Source of the DNA: Arthrobacter sp. Y81
Lineage (GTDB): Bacteria > Actinomycetota > Actinomycetes > Actinomycetales > Micrococcaceae
Assembly: GCF_002929335.1 (NCBI RefSeq)
Contig: NZ_PJIL01000005.1
Location: 1 to 64,000, forward strand
Reading direction: 5' to 3'
DNA: 64,000 bases
In this document: piece by piece, positions 8,914-17,701 of the stretch
Position numbering within the stretch: position 1 is the stretch's first letter
Layout: the number at the start of each line of letters is the position of its first letter
Notes under the pieces: generated by a model
The model's input: the letters and a program-made list of their open reading frames with translations, nothing else
Database searches by the model: none
What the model was told of the DNA's origin: nothing
Translations under genes and position numbers: made by a program

Positions 8914-10587
8914 ATGACTTCACTTACCGTCTCCGGCCGCGTGGCGCAGGTTCTCAGCAGCTATCTCAGCGATGTATTCGGCGTGATGGGCAACGGCAAC
9001 GTCTACTTCCTGGACGCCGCGGAAAAGCTGGGTCTCCGCTTCTCCCCCGTCCGCCATGAAGGCGCCGCCATCGCCGCGGCCGACGCCTACTACCGGACAT
9101 CAGGACGTCTCGCAGCGGGCACCACTACCTACGGCCCCGGCTACACCAATGCACTCACCGCCCTCGCCGAGGCGGTCCAGGCCCAGATCCCCGTGGTGCT
9201 GGTGACCGGGGACGCGCCGAGCAGCGGCGCCCGGCCCCAGGACGTGGACCAGGCGGCAATCGCCGCGGGCCTCGGCGCGGCGACCTTCACCGTCACCCGC
9301 GAGGCCGCGGGCTCCATCACGCAGCAGGCGGTGGAGTACGCGCTCACCAAGCGGACCGCCGTCGTTATTGCCATTCCCTACGACCTCGCGGCGCTCGAAA
9401 CTGCTGAAGAGGAACTTCCGGCGCCGCTGGCAGCGGCGGTGACTGACGACGTCGTCGGCGGCCTCGTGCAGGTAGCCCGGCTGCTCGCCGGGGCGAAGCG
9501 GCCGCTGATCCTCGCCGGCCGCGGTGCGCATCTCGCCGGCGCCGGCCCGGAGCTCCGGGAGTTCGCCGACCGCCTGGGCGCACTGACCGCCGGAACCGCC
9601 CTGGCGCTCAACCTCCTCCAGGGCGAGGGGTATCTCGGCGTCGCGGGCGGCTTCGGCACGGACACCGCGACCGGGCTTATGGGTGAGGCTGATGTGGTGC
9701 TCGTGGCCGGGGCGAGCCTGAGCCCCTTCACCATGCGGTTCGGGCACCTGCTCGGCCCGGACAGCACCGTCATCCAGATCGACGCCGCCCTGCAGCCGAC
9801 GCACCCTCGCGTGGATACGTTCGTCAGCGCGGACGTGAAGTCTGCCGCGGGACGCCTACTCCGGATCCTGGATGGCACGGCCTCACCGGACGCAGGCCGC
9901 GCAGATGCCTGGCGCGCGGAAGCCCGCAAACGCCTGGCCGAAGGACCGGCCCATCACCCAGGCTCCGACGAGACCCCGGACGGCCGGCTGGACCCGCGCT
10001 CCCTTGCCGCGGCACTGGACGCGGTGCTGCCGGAGCGCCGCACGGTGGTCCAGGACGGCGGGCACTTCGTCGGCTGGGCACCCATGTACTGGCGCATCCC
10101 GCGGCCGCAGGACCTGGTGATGGTGGGGACCGCCTACCAGGCCATCGGTCTGGGCCTTGCCAGCGCCGTCGGGGCAGCCCGCGCGGTGGAGGACGGCCGC
10201 ACCCTGGTGCTGGCCTCCGGCGACGGCGGTTTCCTCATGGGCCTGTCCGACCTCGAATCCCTCATTGGGGCGGCACGCAGCGCCGTCGTCGTGATCTACA
10301 ACGATGCCGCCTACGGAGCCGAAATCCACCAGTACGGCTCCCAGGGCCTGACCGAAAAGCCCATGCTGATCCCCGAAGTGGACTTCAGCGGCATCGCCCG
10401 CGCGCTCGGTGCCGAGTCGGCAATCATCCGCTCACTTGCGGACCTTTCCGCGCTCCAGGACTGGATCGACGCCGGCGCCAAGGGAACCTTCGTGGCCGAC
10501 TGCCGGATCACGTCGAGCGTGCGGGCCCCGTGGCTGAGCGAATGGATGCAGGCCAAGCAGGAGGCGAAAGCGGCGGTGGCGGGGTAG
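8914..10587 (+). CDS. ThDP-dependent enzyme (acetolactate synthase/2-oxo-acid decarboxylase family)
   Basis: 557 residues with the three-domain layout of the POX/decarboxylase family: PYR domain (about 1-170) with the conserved cofactor-activating Glu49 in VRHEG, a central domain (about 190-320), and a PP domain with the Mg-ThDP motif GDGG at 436-439 ending in Asn463 of IYND. Members include acetolactate synthase, benzoylformate and phenylpyruvate/indolepyruvate decarboxylases; sequence alone does not decide. With an amino-acid permease, transaminase and Lrp regulator beside it, a 2-oxo-acid decarboxylase of an Ehrlich-type route is the most coherent reading. No strong ribosome binding site is visible before the ATG. 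It is not an ilvB in an ilvBNC context. Confidence 0.82.
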   Translation: MTSLTVSGRVAQVLSSYLSDVFGVMGNGNVYFLDAAEKLGLRFSPVRHEGAAIAAADAYYRTSGRLAAGTTTYGPGYTNALTALAEAVQAQIPVVLVTGDAPSSGARPQDVDQAAIAAGLGAATFTVTREAAGSITQQAVEYALTKRTAVVIAIPYDLAALETAEEELPAPLAAAVTDDVVGGLVQVARLLAGAKRPLILAGRGAHLAGAGPELREFADRLGALTAGTALALNLLQGEGYLGVAGGFGTDTATGLMGEADVVLVAGASLSPFTMRFGHLLGPDSTVIQIDAALQPTHPRVDTFVSADVKSAAGRLLRILDGTASPDAGRADAWRAEARKRLAEGPAHHPGSDETPDGRLDPRSLAAALDAVLPERRTVVQDGGHFVGWAPMYWRIPRPQDLVMVGTAYQAIGLGLASAVGAARAVEDGRTLVLASGDGGFLMGLSDLESLIGAARSAVVVIYNDAAYGAEIHQYGSQGLTEKPMLIPEVDFSGIARALGAESAIIRSLADLSALQDWIDAGAKGTFVADCRITSSVRAPWLSEWMQAKQEAKAAVAG

Positions 10588-10588
10588 C

Positions 10589-10650
10589 TGGAATTCACAG
10601 GTCGACGACCTAACATGTCCCACATGAAGGCTGCCCGGGACGCCCGTTCT
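10589..10650 (+). pseudogene. Remnant of the 5' end of a diacylglycerol-kinase gene
   Basis: This roughly 62-bp segment matches, by direct comparison within the window, the upstream region and first codons of the lipid-kinase gene at 17677-17740: both contain GAATTCACAGGTC, then a start codon and the codons for Met-Lys-x-Ala-Arg-Asp-Ala-Arg-Ser. About five in six bases are identical. Similarity ends abruptly where an istB reading frame begins, so it is a broken duplicate. Confidence 0.7.
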
Positions 10651-10796
10651 CCAACGAATCCTTCTCCGGCTGGACCAAAACCTTCACCGACCCGCGCCTC
10701 TGCGCCGCTATCGTCGACAGGCTCACCTTCAACGGCAACATCATTGAAACAGGTACGGACTCCTACCGTCTCGCCCATAGCCTCAGAACGTCATGA
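10647..10796 (+). pseudogene. istB: C-terminal fragment of IS21-family istB ATPase
   Basis: The frame from 10647 encodes FSNESFSGWTKTFTD, then AAIVDRLTFNGNIIETGTD and SYRLAHS before a stop at 10794. This is the characteristic end of IstB transposition helper ATPases (the DRL...IIETG.SYR block). Only about 49 codons remain; the Walker motifs and the rest of the element are absent. The sequence from 10797 to 10970 contains no gene I can support and may be the decayed right end of the element. Confidence 0.75.
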
Positions 10797-10970
10797 CCAA
10801 CGACCTTTGGCAGGGCCCTCGTTTCTTGGGGTAACCGATAAGTGGGGGGCGTTGGTCCTGGTGAAGATTTTCCCACTACCCCTTTTTGCTTCCGTTGATC
10901 GCGTCCCCGAGCCAATTCATGCCGCCTCTGATTTATGTGACCAGCGGTGAGCGAATGACTTCCGGTACCT

Positions 10971-11807
10971 TTAGGCCGGCAGGATTCCGGAACGGCTCAG
11001 CAGCGCCCGGGTCTTCGGGTGCTGCGGGGCAGTGAAGATCTGGCTTGGTGGGCCCTCCTCGACGATGATTCCCTGGTCCATGACAACAATTCGGTCGGCA
11101 ATTTCCCGGGCGAACTGCATTTCGTGGGTGACGATGACCATGGTGGTTCCCTGCTGGGCGATTTTCTTGATGACGGAGAGGACTTCGCCCACCAGTTCCG
11201 GGTCCAGTGCCGATGTGGGTTCGTCGAAGAGCATGACGCTGGGTTCCATGGCGAGGGCACGGGCGATAGCAACGCGCTGCTTTTGGCCGCCGGAGAGCTT
11301 GCTGGGGTAGTTCTCCATCTTGTCGCCTAGTCCCACCATTTCGAGGTTGGGGACGGCTATATTGCGGGCCTCTGAGGCGGAGAGCTTTTTCACGTCCCGC
11401 AACGGTGCCATGACGTTGCCCAGGGCCGTCTTGTTGAGGAACAGGTTGAAGTGTTGAAAGACGAACCCGATGTCGGTGCGCTTTTGGGCGGTAATCGAGG
11501 CTTTTTCGGCGATCAGTCCGCCGTCGCGTTCTTCGTAGCCGATCAGGTGCCCGTTGACGTAGATCCGCCCGGCTTCGATGGTTTCCAGTTTGTTGATACA
11601 GCGCAGCAGGGTGCTCTTACCGGATCCGCTGGACCCCAGGATCGCGATGGTTTCGCCGCGGTGGACCACCAGGTCCACGCCCTTGAGCACTTCCACCCGT
11701 TTTTCCACGTGGGGGCGGCCCGTCAGTCGGCTCCATAGCGTCCGCTTTGTTTCCGAGACGAAAGTTTTGTGGACGTCGCGGACCTCGATGATGGTGTCGT
11801 CAGCCAT
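10971..11807 (-). CDS. Polar amino-acid ABC transporter, ATP-binding protein
   Basis: About 278 residues, with all nucleotide-binding motifs: Walker [11 protein letters not shown]-loop VFQHFNLF, signature LSGGQKQR, Walker B VMLFDEP and the switch His in VTHEM. The GlnQ/HisP type is indicated by length and the [12 protein letters not shown] region. The ATG at 11807 overlaps the permease stop by eight bases and is preferred to an upstream in-frame ATG at 11828. Last gene of a four-gene operon (HisD paralogue, binding protein, permease, ATPase). It energises import of an amino acid or small polar compound across the membrane. Confidence 0.92.
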   Translation of the reverse strand: MADDTIIEVRDVHKTFVSETKRTLWSRLTGRPHVEKRVEVLKGVDLVVHRGETIAILGSSGSGKSTLLRCINKLETIEAGRIYVNGHLIGYEERDGGLIAEKASITAQKRTDIGFVFQHFNLFLNKTALGNVMAPLRDVKKLSASEARNIAVPNLEMVGLGDKMENYPSKLSGGQKQRVAIARALAMEPSVMLFDEPTSALDPELVGEVLSVIKKIAQQGTTMVIVTHEMQFAREIADRIVVMDQGIIVEEGPPSQIFTAPQHPKTRALLSRSGILPA

Positions 11808-12453
11808 TGGCCCGGGCCTTTCGTTCAAGCACTACCACGATGCGCGAAAGCGGCAGGCTGATAATCAGATAGAGAATGGCCGCGGCGGTATAGATGGCCG
11901 TGGTCTGGAAGGTCTGGCTGTTGAGGATGTTGGCTGTCTTCAGGATCTCGGTCACGGCGATCACCGAGGTCAGCGCGGTGTCCTTGACCATCGCGATGAA
12001 GTAGTTGCCGATTGGCCCCATGGAAACAACGAATGACTGCGGAATGACCACTTTCCAAAGGGTTTTGGTAGGTGTGTATCCGAGCGAGAGGGCGGCCTCG
12101 GTTTGGCCGTGTTCCACGGACAGGATGGCGGAGCGGAAAACTTCTGAGAGATAGGCGGCGTAGTTCAGGCCCAGGCCCAGGATGCCGGCCGGAACCGGTT
12201 CGATGGACACCCCGATGCTGGGAAGCACGAAGAAGATGTAGACCAACTGCACCAGCAGCGGGGTTCCACGGATCACTTCGAGGTAGAAGGTGGCTATTCC
12301 GCGGAGGATTTTGATGTTGGAGATCCGCGCCAAGGCAATCAGGAGGCCGAGGACTAGCGCCAGCGCCATGGCGCCGAGGGCAAGTTGGACGACAACGGGC
12401 ACGGCAAAAAGGAGGGCAGGGAACACGGCGAGCGTGTTGGTGATGAAGTCCAT
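11800..12453 (-). CDS. Polar amino-acid ABC transporter permease (HisM/GlnP family)
   Basis: 217 residues with about five transmembrane helices and the family EAA-type coupling loop ([19 protein letters not shown], then the VVIPQSF segment) that docks on the ATPase. Such permeases usually work as homodimers when only one is encoded, as here. The ATPase gene starts inside its last codons, indicating translational coupling. A long hairpin separates it from the binding-protein gene upstream. Confidence 0.92.
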   Translation of the reverse strand: MDFITNTLAVFPALLFAVPVVVQLALGAMALALVLGLLIALARISNIKILRGIATFYLEVIRGTPLLVQLVYIFFVLPSIGVSIEPVPAGILGLGLNYAAYLSEVFRSAILSVEHGQTEAALSLGYTPTKTLWKVVIPQSFVVSMGPIGNYFIAMVKDTALTSVIAVTEILKTANILNSQTFQTTAIYTAAAILYLIISLPLSRIVVVLERKARANG

Positions 12454-12479
12454 GAAGGAATCCCTAAGTCAAGGGTCGG

Positions 12480-12526
12480 GCAGGGCCGGCGGAGCCGCGG
12501 CACTAGCGAATGCCCGCCGGCCCTGC
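12480..12526. terminator. Intra-operon hairpin between binding-protein and permease genes
   Basis: GCAGGGCCGGCGG (12480-12492) pairs perfectly with CCGCCGGCCCTGC (12514-12526) across a 21-base loop. It lies between the binding lipoprotein and permease genes. Hairpins at this place commonly act as leaky terminators or mRNA stabilisers, giving more binding protein than membrane components. Confidence 0.6.
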
Positions 12527-12538
12527 GTGAGTTGAAAT

Positions 12539-13351
12539 CTACTTGACCATGTTGGCTTCACCGAGGCCGTACTTCTTGAGGATCTCAAGGTACTTGGGCG
12601 AATTCTTGAGCTCAGTCAGTCCCGAGTTCAGGTCCTGCAGCAGCTGCGTATCGTCCTTGCGCACTCCGGCTCCGATGATGCCCGGGTAGAACGGCTCATA
12701 GGGGTCGACGAGCTTGAGCTTGGGGTTCGGTTTCTGGACGAGGCTGTAACCGATGACGGCGCTGTCCGTGAACACGGCGTCGACCTGTTTGTTTTCCACT
12801 GCTGCGAGCAGGGCCGCCTGCGAGTCGAAGAGCTTGACCTGGCTTCCGCCGAGGCTGTCCACGAGGTCCTTGAATACCGTGCCGGTCTGAGCGCCGAGCA
12901 CCTTGCCCTTGACGTCGTCGCGCGAGGCCAAAGTGGAATCCGCGGGAACCACCATGGCCTCACCCTCGGTGTACCAGGGCTCGGTGAAGTTGATCTCCTT
13001 CTTGCGATCGTCGGTGATGTACATCGCATCCACGATGACGTCGGCCTTCTTCGCGTTCAGCGCCGCAATCAGCGTGGCGAACTCCGAGGTGAAGACTTTG
13101 ACCTTCCATCCCTTCGCCGCGGCGATGGCGTTGATCATTTCCCCGTCGATGCCTTTGAGTTCACCGGTTGCCTGGTCGGTGTAGGAGAAGGGGGCGTCGT
13201 TGGAGGTGGCGATGGTAATGGTCTTCTGTTCGGCCCCGCCGGTGCTGGACCCGCCGCCGCTTCCTGAGCCGCAAGCGGTCATGGCCAGGGCGACAGCTAC
13301 GCCCATAGGCACCAATGCAGCAAACCGCTTGCGGAGCATATTTTTGTTCAT
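12539..13351 (-). CDS. Extracellular solute-binding lipoprotein of amino-acid ABC transporter
   Basis: 270 residues. A basic N-terminus and hydrophobic stretch end in the lipobox AMTAC (Cys27), followed by a Gly/Ser-rich linker, so the mature protein is lipid-anchored on the outer face of the membrane. The body is a family 3 (periplasmic-binding-protein-like II) domain: ATSNDAPFSYTDQATGELKG near residues 50-70 and the ADVIVDAMYITDDRK motif. It lies 28 bp downstream of the HisD-like gene and is the first transport gene of the operon. Substrate not readable; the HisD partner suggests an amino alcohol or related polar compound. Confidence 0.9.
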   Translation of the reverse strand: MNKNMLRKRFAALVPMGVAVALAMTACGSGSGGGSSTGGAEQKTITIATSNDAPFSYTDQATGELKGIDGEMINAIAAAKGWKVKVFTSEFATLIAALNAKKADVIVDAMYITDDRKKEINFTEPWYTEGEAMVVPADSTLASRDDVKGKVLGAQTGTVFKDLVDSLGGSQVKLFDSQAALLAAVENKQVDAVFTDSAVIGYSLVQKPNPKLKLVDPYEPFYPGIIGAGVRKDDTQLLQDLNSGLTELKNSPKYLEILKKYGLGEANMVK

Positions 13352-13379
13352 CGTGAAGTGCCTTCGTTAGTGATGGTTT

Positions 13380-14696
13380 TTATCGGTTGAAGCGGTCGAG
13401 CCGCAGGGTAGCAGTGGCCTTGTGAGCCTCCATGCCTTCGAATCCGGAGATCGTTGCCACGTAGTTAGCCAGGCGCGGAGTGGCGTCTTTTTCAACCCGC
13501 TGAAACGTCAGCGGTTTCAGGAAGCGGGACACCGAGAGCCCTGCCGAGTACCGGGCGCCGCCACCAGTGGGCAGGACATGGTTGGTGCCTGAGGTGCCCT
13601 TGTCTGAGTAGGCAACCGTGGACCACGGACCCAGGAAGATGGAGCCGTAGTTTTGCAGGTTCGCATGGTAGTAGGAATCGTCGGACGTTTGAATCTCGAG
13701 GTGTTCCGGCGCCAGCAGGTCCATGATCTGCACCGCCGTCGCGCGGTCCTCGGCGACGTAAACGGTGCCGTAGTCCCGCCACGCCGGGCCGGCGATGTCC
13801 CGGGTGTCCAGCGTCCGCAGCTGCTTGCTGATATGCCGCATGACCTCCTCGCCGAACTCCTGGGATGTGGTCACCAGGGATGCCGGTGATTGCGGTCCGT
13901 GTTCGGCTTGGCCGAGAAGGTCCGCAGCCACAAGCTCCGCATCCGCCGTTTCGTCAGCGATCACGGCGACTTCGGAGGGGCCCGCAAGGAGATCAATGCC
14001 GACGCGCCCGAACAGCTGGCGTTTGGCCTCAGTTACGTAGGCGTTGCCTGCGCCCACCAGAATATCCGCGGGCTGCTCACCCAGCAGGCCGAAGGCCATC
14101 GCCGCCATCGCCTGTACGCCGCCCACGGTAAACGCCCGGTCAACGCCAGCGAGGTAGGCGGCGTAGAGTACAGCCGGGTGCCCGCCGGGTCCCGTGGGCG
14201 GGGTACAGGCGACGACGCTGGGAACGCCGGCGGCTTTGGCAACCCCCACGGTCATGAAGGCACTGGCGAGGATGGGGAACCTGCCCGCCGGCAGGTAGGC
14301 CCCCACTCTGGCAACAGGAACGTTCTTTTGTCCTGTGAAAACCCCGGGGAGGAGTTCGGTTTCGAAATCCGTCAGGTGTTCGCGCTGCTCGACGGCGAAC
14401 AGCCGGGTCCGCTCGGCACTGGCCATGAGGGCCTCACGCAACTCGGCGGACAGTGAGTCCCCGGTCTTGGCCAGGTCTTCCGGGCTGACCTCGAGGCTTT
14501 GACCGGACCAGGCGTCGAGTTGCCGTGAGTATTTGACGACGGCGTCGATCCCGTTTCTCTCTATGTCGCCGAGCATGACCGAAACGGTTTCAATGACTTC
14601 CGGCAGTCGCTGGGCGGGGACGCCCCCTACAGCTGGGCTCTTCAGCGTGGTGAAGTTTCCCCGAATGTATGCCCTGTCACGTTCAGCTAGTTGCAT
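13380..14696 (-). CDS. Histidinol dehydrogenase family protein (HisD paralogue, catabolic context)
   Basis: 438 residues, full HisD length. Family hallmarks are present: GAGNAYVTEAKRQLFG, AGPSEVAVIAD, the zinc-ligand motif QAEHG, the catalytic Glu-His pair in LAPEHLEIQ and the late GTNHVLPTGG. These enzymes oxidise an alcohol to a carboxylate in two NAD-dependent steps. There is no histidine biosynthesis gene nearby; instead it heads an ABC-transporter operon with a divergent LysR regulator. HisD paralogues in such settings include the sulfopropanediol 3-dehydrogenase HpsN (family knowledge), so oxidation of an imported amino or sulfo-alcohol is more likely than histidinol oxidation. Substrate is inference. 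Confidence 0.85.
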   Translation of the reverse strand: MQLAERDRAYIRGNFTTLKSPAVGGVPAQRLPEVIETVSVMLGDIERNGIDAVVKYSRQLDAWSGQSLEVSPEDLAKTGDSLSAELREALMASAERTRLFAVEQREHLTDFETELLPGVFTGQKNVPVARVGAYLPAGRFPILASAFMTVGVAKAAGVPSVVACTPPTGPGGHPAVLYAAYLAGVDRAFTVGGVQAMAAMAFGLLGEQPADILVGAGNAYVTEAKRQLFGRVGIDLLAGPSEVAVIADETADAELVAADLLGQAEHGPQSPASLVTTSQEFGEEVMRHISKQLRTLDTRDIAGPAWRDYGTVYVAEDRATAVQIMDLLAPEHLEIQTSDDSYYHANLQNYGSIFLGPWSTVAYSDKGTSGTNHVLPTGGGARYSAGLSVSRFLKPLTFQRVEKDATPRLANYVATISGFEGMEAHKATATLRLDRFNR

Positions 14697-14721
14697 GGGT
14701 CACAACGTACGCGCCCCGGAG

Positions 14722-14770
14722 GCATAGCACAATGGGGCCTTTGCGTATGCCAGTCATAGGGTCGCCCTAT
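14722..14770. promoter_or_regulatory. LysR-type operator region between HisD operon and LysR gene
   Basis: Two inverted repeats lie in the 85-bp divergent interval: GCATA/TATGC arms at about 14722 and 14749, and ATAGGG-tcg-CCCTAT at 14756-14770, a perfect 15-bp palindrome 12 bp before the LysR start. Their positions fit recognition and activation sites of the adjacent LysR protein. Confidence 0.55.
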
Positions 14771-14781
14771 AGGCTGGGGGC

Positions 14782-15714
14782 ATGACACTGGCGCAGCTTC
14801 GGGCCTTTCTGGCCGCCTATGAGCTTGGTTCCTTTACCGCGGCAGCACGAAAGTTGGAAACAAGCCAAGCTTCCGTCTCAGAGCTCATCAACAGGCTCGA
14901 ACAGGAGCTGGCCCACAGCCTTTTTACCCGCGGAGGGCGCCGTCTCATCCCCACTACGGCTGCCGTGGAATTGCAGCAGCACGCACAGCGATCTGTGACG
15001 TCGTTTGACAACGGGGTGGAAGCCTTGAAATCCATGTCCTCCCTGGAAGGAGGCGTATGCACCTTCGGAGTGCTGCGGTACGGAGCGCACTACGATCTCG
15101 CGGACCTCGTCCAGCGATTCCACCGGCGGTATCCCAAGGTAAAAGTGCGCCTGGTGGGCCTGAACTCGGTCGCTGTGGCTGAATCCGTGGCGTCCGGTGA
15201 GATCGAGGCAGGGCTCATCGTTCTTCCTGTGGTCGAAACGGGACTGCAGGTAAGGTCGCTCTTCCGGGACCAGGTTTTTTACGTCTCGGCCACGCGCGAT
15301 CCGTCACAGGGTCCCATGACCATGCAGGAGCTCGCGGCGTCAAAGCTGGTGCTCTACGACGCATTTGCCGGTTGGCGGGACCCCACGCGCCGGCAGATTT
15401 TGGAGCGCGCCAGGCTCAAGGGCCTCAAAATCGATCCCGCAATTGAAGTGGAGCACGTCGATACCGCCCTTGGGCTCGTGGCCGCCGGAGCCGCGGACAC
15501 CTTCGTTCCCCAAGCGATCGTCAATGGAGCCGGATTCCCGAAAAACATCAAAGCAGTTCCTTTTGCCGAACCCCTGTACGACACCATTGCCCTCATCCAG
15601 CGTGAAGCATCGTATCTCTCGCCAGCGACACGAAAAATGGCGCAGATGGCCGAGCGCACCCTGCTGGCCAAGGTTGACCCGGAACAGAACGTCCGCCGGC
15701 AGATTCGGAATTGA
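14782..15714 (+). CDS. LysR-family transcriptional regulator
   Basis: 310 residues: N-terminal winged helix-turn-helix (residues 1-60; AARKLETSQASVSELINRLE is the recognition region) and a periplasmic-binding-like effector domain (about 90-300). Arranged back-to-back with the HisD-ABC operon, it is most likely its activator, responding to the imported substrate or an intermediate. The start ATG follows directly on an operator-like palindrome, consistent with autoregulation. Confidence 0.9.
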   Translation: MTLAQLRAFLAAYELGSFTAAARKLETSQASVSELINRLEQELAHSLFTRGGRRLIPTTAAVELQQHAQRSVTSFDNGVEALKSMSSLEGGVCTFGVLRYGAHYDLADLVQRFHRRYPKVKVRLVGLNSVAVAESVASGEIEAGLIVLPVVETGLQVRSLFRDQVFYVSATRDPSQGPMTMQELAASKLVLYDAFAGWRDPTRRQILERARLKGLKIDPAIEVEHVDTALGLVAAGAADTFVPQAIVNGAGFPKNIKAVPFAEPLYDTIALIQREASYLSPATRKMAQMAERTLLAKVDPEQNVRRQIRN

Positions 15715-15719
15715 CAAAG

Positions 15720-15919
15720 GGCGGCGATTTGGTCCGAAGAATGGGGAGGAACAAAGAGCGTCAGCCTCAACGACTCGATCACTCGCTGGCGCTGGTCAGC
15801 GAAGTCGTGGGTGGTCATGCATCGGGTCGTCACACCGGCTTTGAATCAAGTTGACCTACTCAGGTGGGCCCCGATCAGACTGCACTTTCACCCCAAGGCG
15901 GGCTCAAGTCAGATTGACA
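15720..15919 (-). mobile_element. Probable terminal remnant of an insertion sequence (IS21-like)
   Basis: On the minus strand the segment begins at 15919 with TGTCAATCTGACTTGAGC, and a related inner copy (GTCAACTTGATTCAAAGC) occurs at about 15840-15857. Repeated terminal motifs starting with TG are typical of IS21-family ends; an istB tail elsewhere in the window makes this family plausible. No transposase frame remains. A short frame beginning MTTHDFADQRQ near 15820 is too short to classify. Confidence 0.4.
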
Positions 15920-15923
15920 TTCT

Positions 15924-16106
15924 CTGTCCGGCCGCGGACGCGAGGTAGAACGAGGTGATCACCCAGGTGACGGTGGCGACGTCGAGCGCGAAATCCTCCC
16001 GCAGGACCACCAGCGCGACGGCGATCATCGACGAGTTCAACGGGTTCAGGGAGGTGCCGAGGCTGAGCGCAGCGATCGCGAGGCCGGGACGGGGTTTGTT
16101 CGTCAC
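15924..16106 (-). pseudogene. Truncated N-terminus of an MFS transporter
   Basis: A GTG at 16106 opens a frame reading MTNKPRPGLAIAALSLGTSL, NPLNSSMIAVALVVLREDF and VATVTWVITSFYLASAAGQ, the first two transmembrane helices of a DHA2-like MFS drug exporter. Homology stops after AAGQ, where a PxxGxLADRxG loop would follow, and an IS-like terminal sequence begins. Only about 61 of an expected 450 or more residues remain. Confidence 0.7.
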
Positions 16107-16290
16107 GCACCTAAGTCTGGTGCATGGTTGCCATGCCTGCTCGGGTCCACCCCCCACTCGAGGCCTCGCCAACCAGAAACCCGTTCAGAAACCGGCTGTT
16201 CAGAAGACGGCATCTCCCGCTCCCTGACAGGACCAGATCCATAGCCTACTTCTGTCCGGTGGCTGGCGCGCGCTGCGGGGAAGTTTATGA

Positions 16291-17634
16291 TTACCGGCGA
16301 ACAAGCCGCCACAGCGACGTGACCTCGGCCGAGCGCGCCTCGAACAGGGGATCGTCGCGGTCCGATGCCTTCGGATGCGTTGGCTTGGTGTCCAGCCGTT
16401 CCACCACCTTCAGCCCGGCCGCCGTGATGGCGGTCAGCAGATCGTCACGCGTCCGCAGGCCAAGGTGCTCGGCCAGGTCGGAGAGGACAAGCCAGGCCTC
16501 ACCGCCCGGTTCCAGATGGTCGGAGAGTCCGTTCAGGAAGCGGAACAGCATCCTGCTCCCGGGGTCGTAGACGGCGTTATCCAGGGTGGAATGCGGCGTG
16601 GCCGGAATCCAGGGCGGGTTGCACACGATGAGGGGTGCCCGCCCGGGCGGGAACATGTCGGTCAGGACGGCCTCAGCGCGGTCCTGGACACCGAGGTTCC
16701 GGAAATTTTCAGCGGCGCAGGCGATTGCACGCGGTTCATTGTCCGTCGCCACCACGCGCTGGACGCCGCGGCGGGCGAGGACGGCAGCGAGCACCCCGGT
16801 GCCGGTTCCGACGTCGAACGCCAGCGTGTCAGAGGGAAGCGGCGCGGCGGCCACGAGATCCACATACTCGCTCCGGGTGGGGAAGAACGTGCCGTAGTGC
16901 GGGTGGATGCGGCCCTGCAGGGCATCGACGTGGACGCCGTTCCGTCGCCACTCGTGGGCGCCAATGGCCCCGACAAGCTCATGCAGGGACACGATGGAAG
17001 GTTCGCCGATATCGCCGTACGCTTCAGCGGCGGCCTGCCGGATGTCCGGTGCACGGCGCAGCGGTACCACCGGGCCCGGATCAAGCGGAATCAGCAGCAG
17101 GCCGAGAACGCGTGCACGATGCGAGCGGGACTGGCGGTGCCGATAGAACTTATCGGCCGGAGTTGCTGCGGTCTCTTTCTTTCCGGCGCTCATCCGCCGG
17201 TCCATGGCGTTGAGGATCTGCCGTGCGTTGTGGAAGTCACCGTGCCAGAGCATCGCGATCCCCTGTGACGCCATCCGGTTCGCATCATCGGCCGTGAGAG
17301 AGTCGGAGACCACTTCGACGCGCGTCGGCGCCGGTCTGCCGTTCGCCGAACGCCATCGCGCGGTCATGCTCTCACCAGCCTCGGCCCAGGTCACGACGGC
17401 GGGATCATCCACCGCAACTCCGCGTGAGGGCTTGAGGACCGGCGTCGGGATTCCCACGGGAGCTGGCGTGTCGGTACTGATAAGGATCCATTCCAAGAGT
17501 CCGGGGGGCCGATCGCAGACTGACGATTGCGGCGGTGATTCGACAACGTGGATGGCTACGGCCCTGGATTCCGGACCGTCATCCGGCCGCGAACCGAGCT
17601 TGGTTAATGGCCGCTGTAGCCATTCAACCTGCAT
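16291..17634 (-). CDS. Class I SAM-dependent methyltransferase (N5-glutamine/HemK-like)
   Basis: 447 residues. The C-terminal half carries a Rossmann methyltransferase domain: SAM motif I FDVGTGTGVLAAVLARRG, acidic loop VVATDNEPRAIACA, and the catalytic-loop motif VCNPPWIP, which is the NPPY-type signature of enzymes that methylate planar nitrogen (glutamine N5 or exocyclic amines of bases). The N-terminal about 200 residues are less conserved and may act in substrate binding. The start is uncertain; internal Met codons could shorten it. It is divergent from the lipid-kinase gene with 67 bp between. Substrate (release factor, ribosomal protein or nucleic acid) cannot be decided. Confidence 0.75.
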   Translation of the reverse strand: MQVEWLQRPLTKLGSRPDDGPESRAVAIHVVESPPQSSVCDRPPGLLEWILISTDTPAPVGIPTPVLKPSRGVAVDDPAVVTWAEAGESMTARWRSANGRPAPTRVEVVSDSLTADDANRMASQGIAMLWHGDFHNARQILNAMDRRMSAGKKETAATPADKFYRHRQSRSHRARVLGLLLIPLDPGPVVPLRRAPDIRQAAAEAYGDIGEPSIVSLHELVGAIGAHEWRRNGVHVDALQGRIHPHYGTFFPTRSEYVDLVAAAPLPSDTLAFDVGTGTGVLAAVLARRGVQRVVATDNEPRAIACAAENFRNLGVQDRAEAVLTDMFPPGRAPLIVCNPPWIPATPHSTLDNAVYDPGSRMLFRFLNGLSDHLEPGGEAWLVLSDLAEHLGLRTRDDLLTAITAAGLKVVERLDTKPTHPKASDRDDPLFEARSAEVTSLWRLVRR

Positions 17635-17701
17635 TGTCAGGATACAGGTGTCCTAGATCCTACCCAGTCCCCTGCGGGAATTCACAGGTCCACCGCCTAC
17701 C

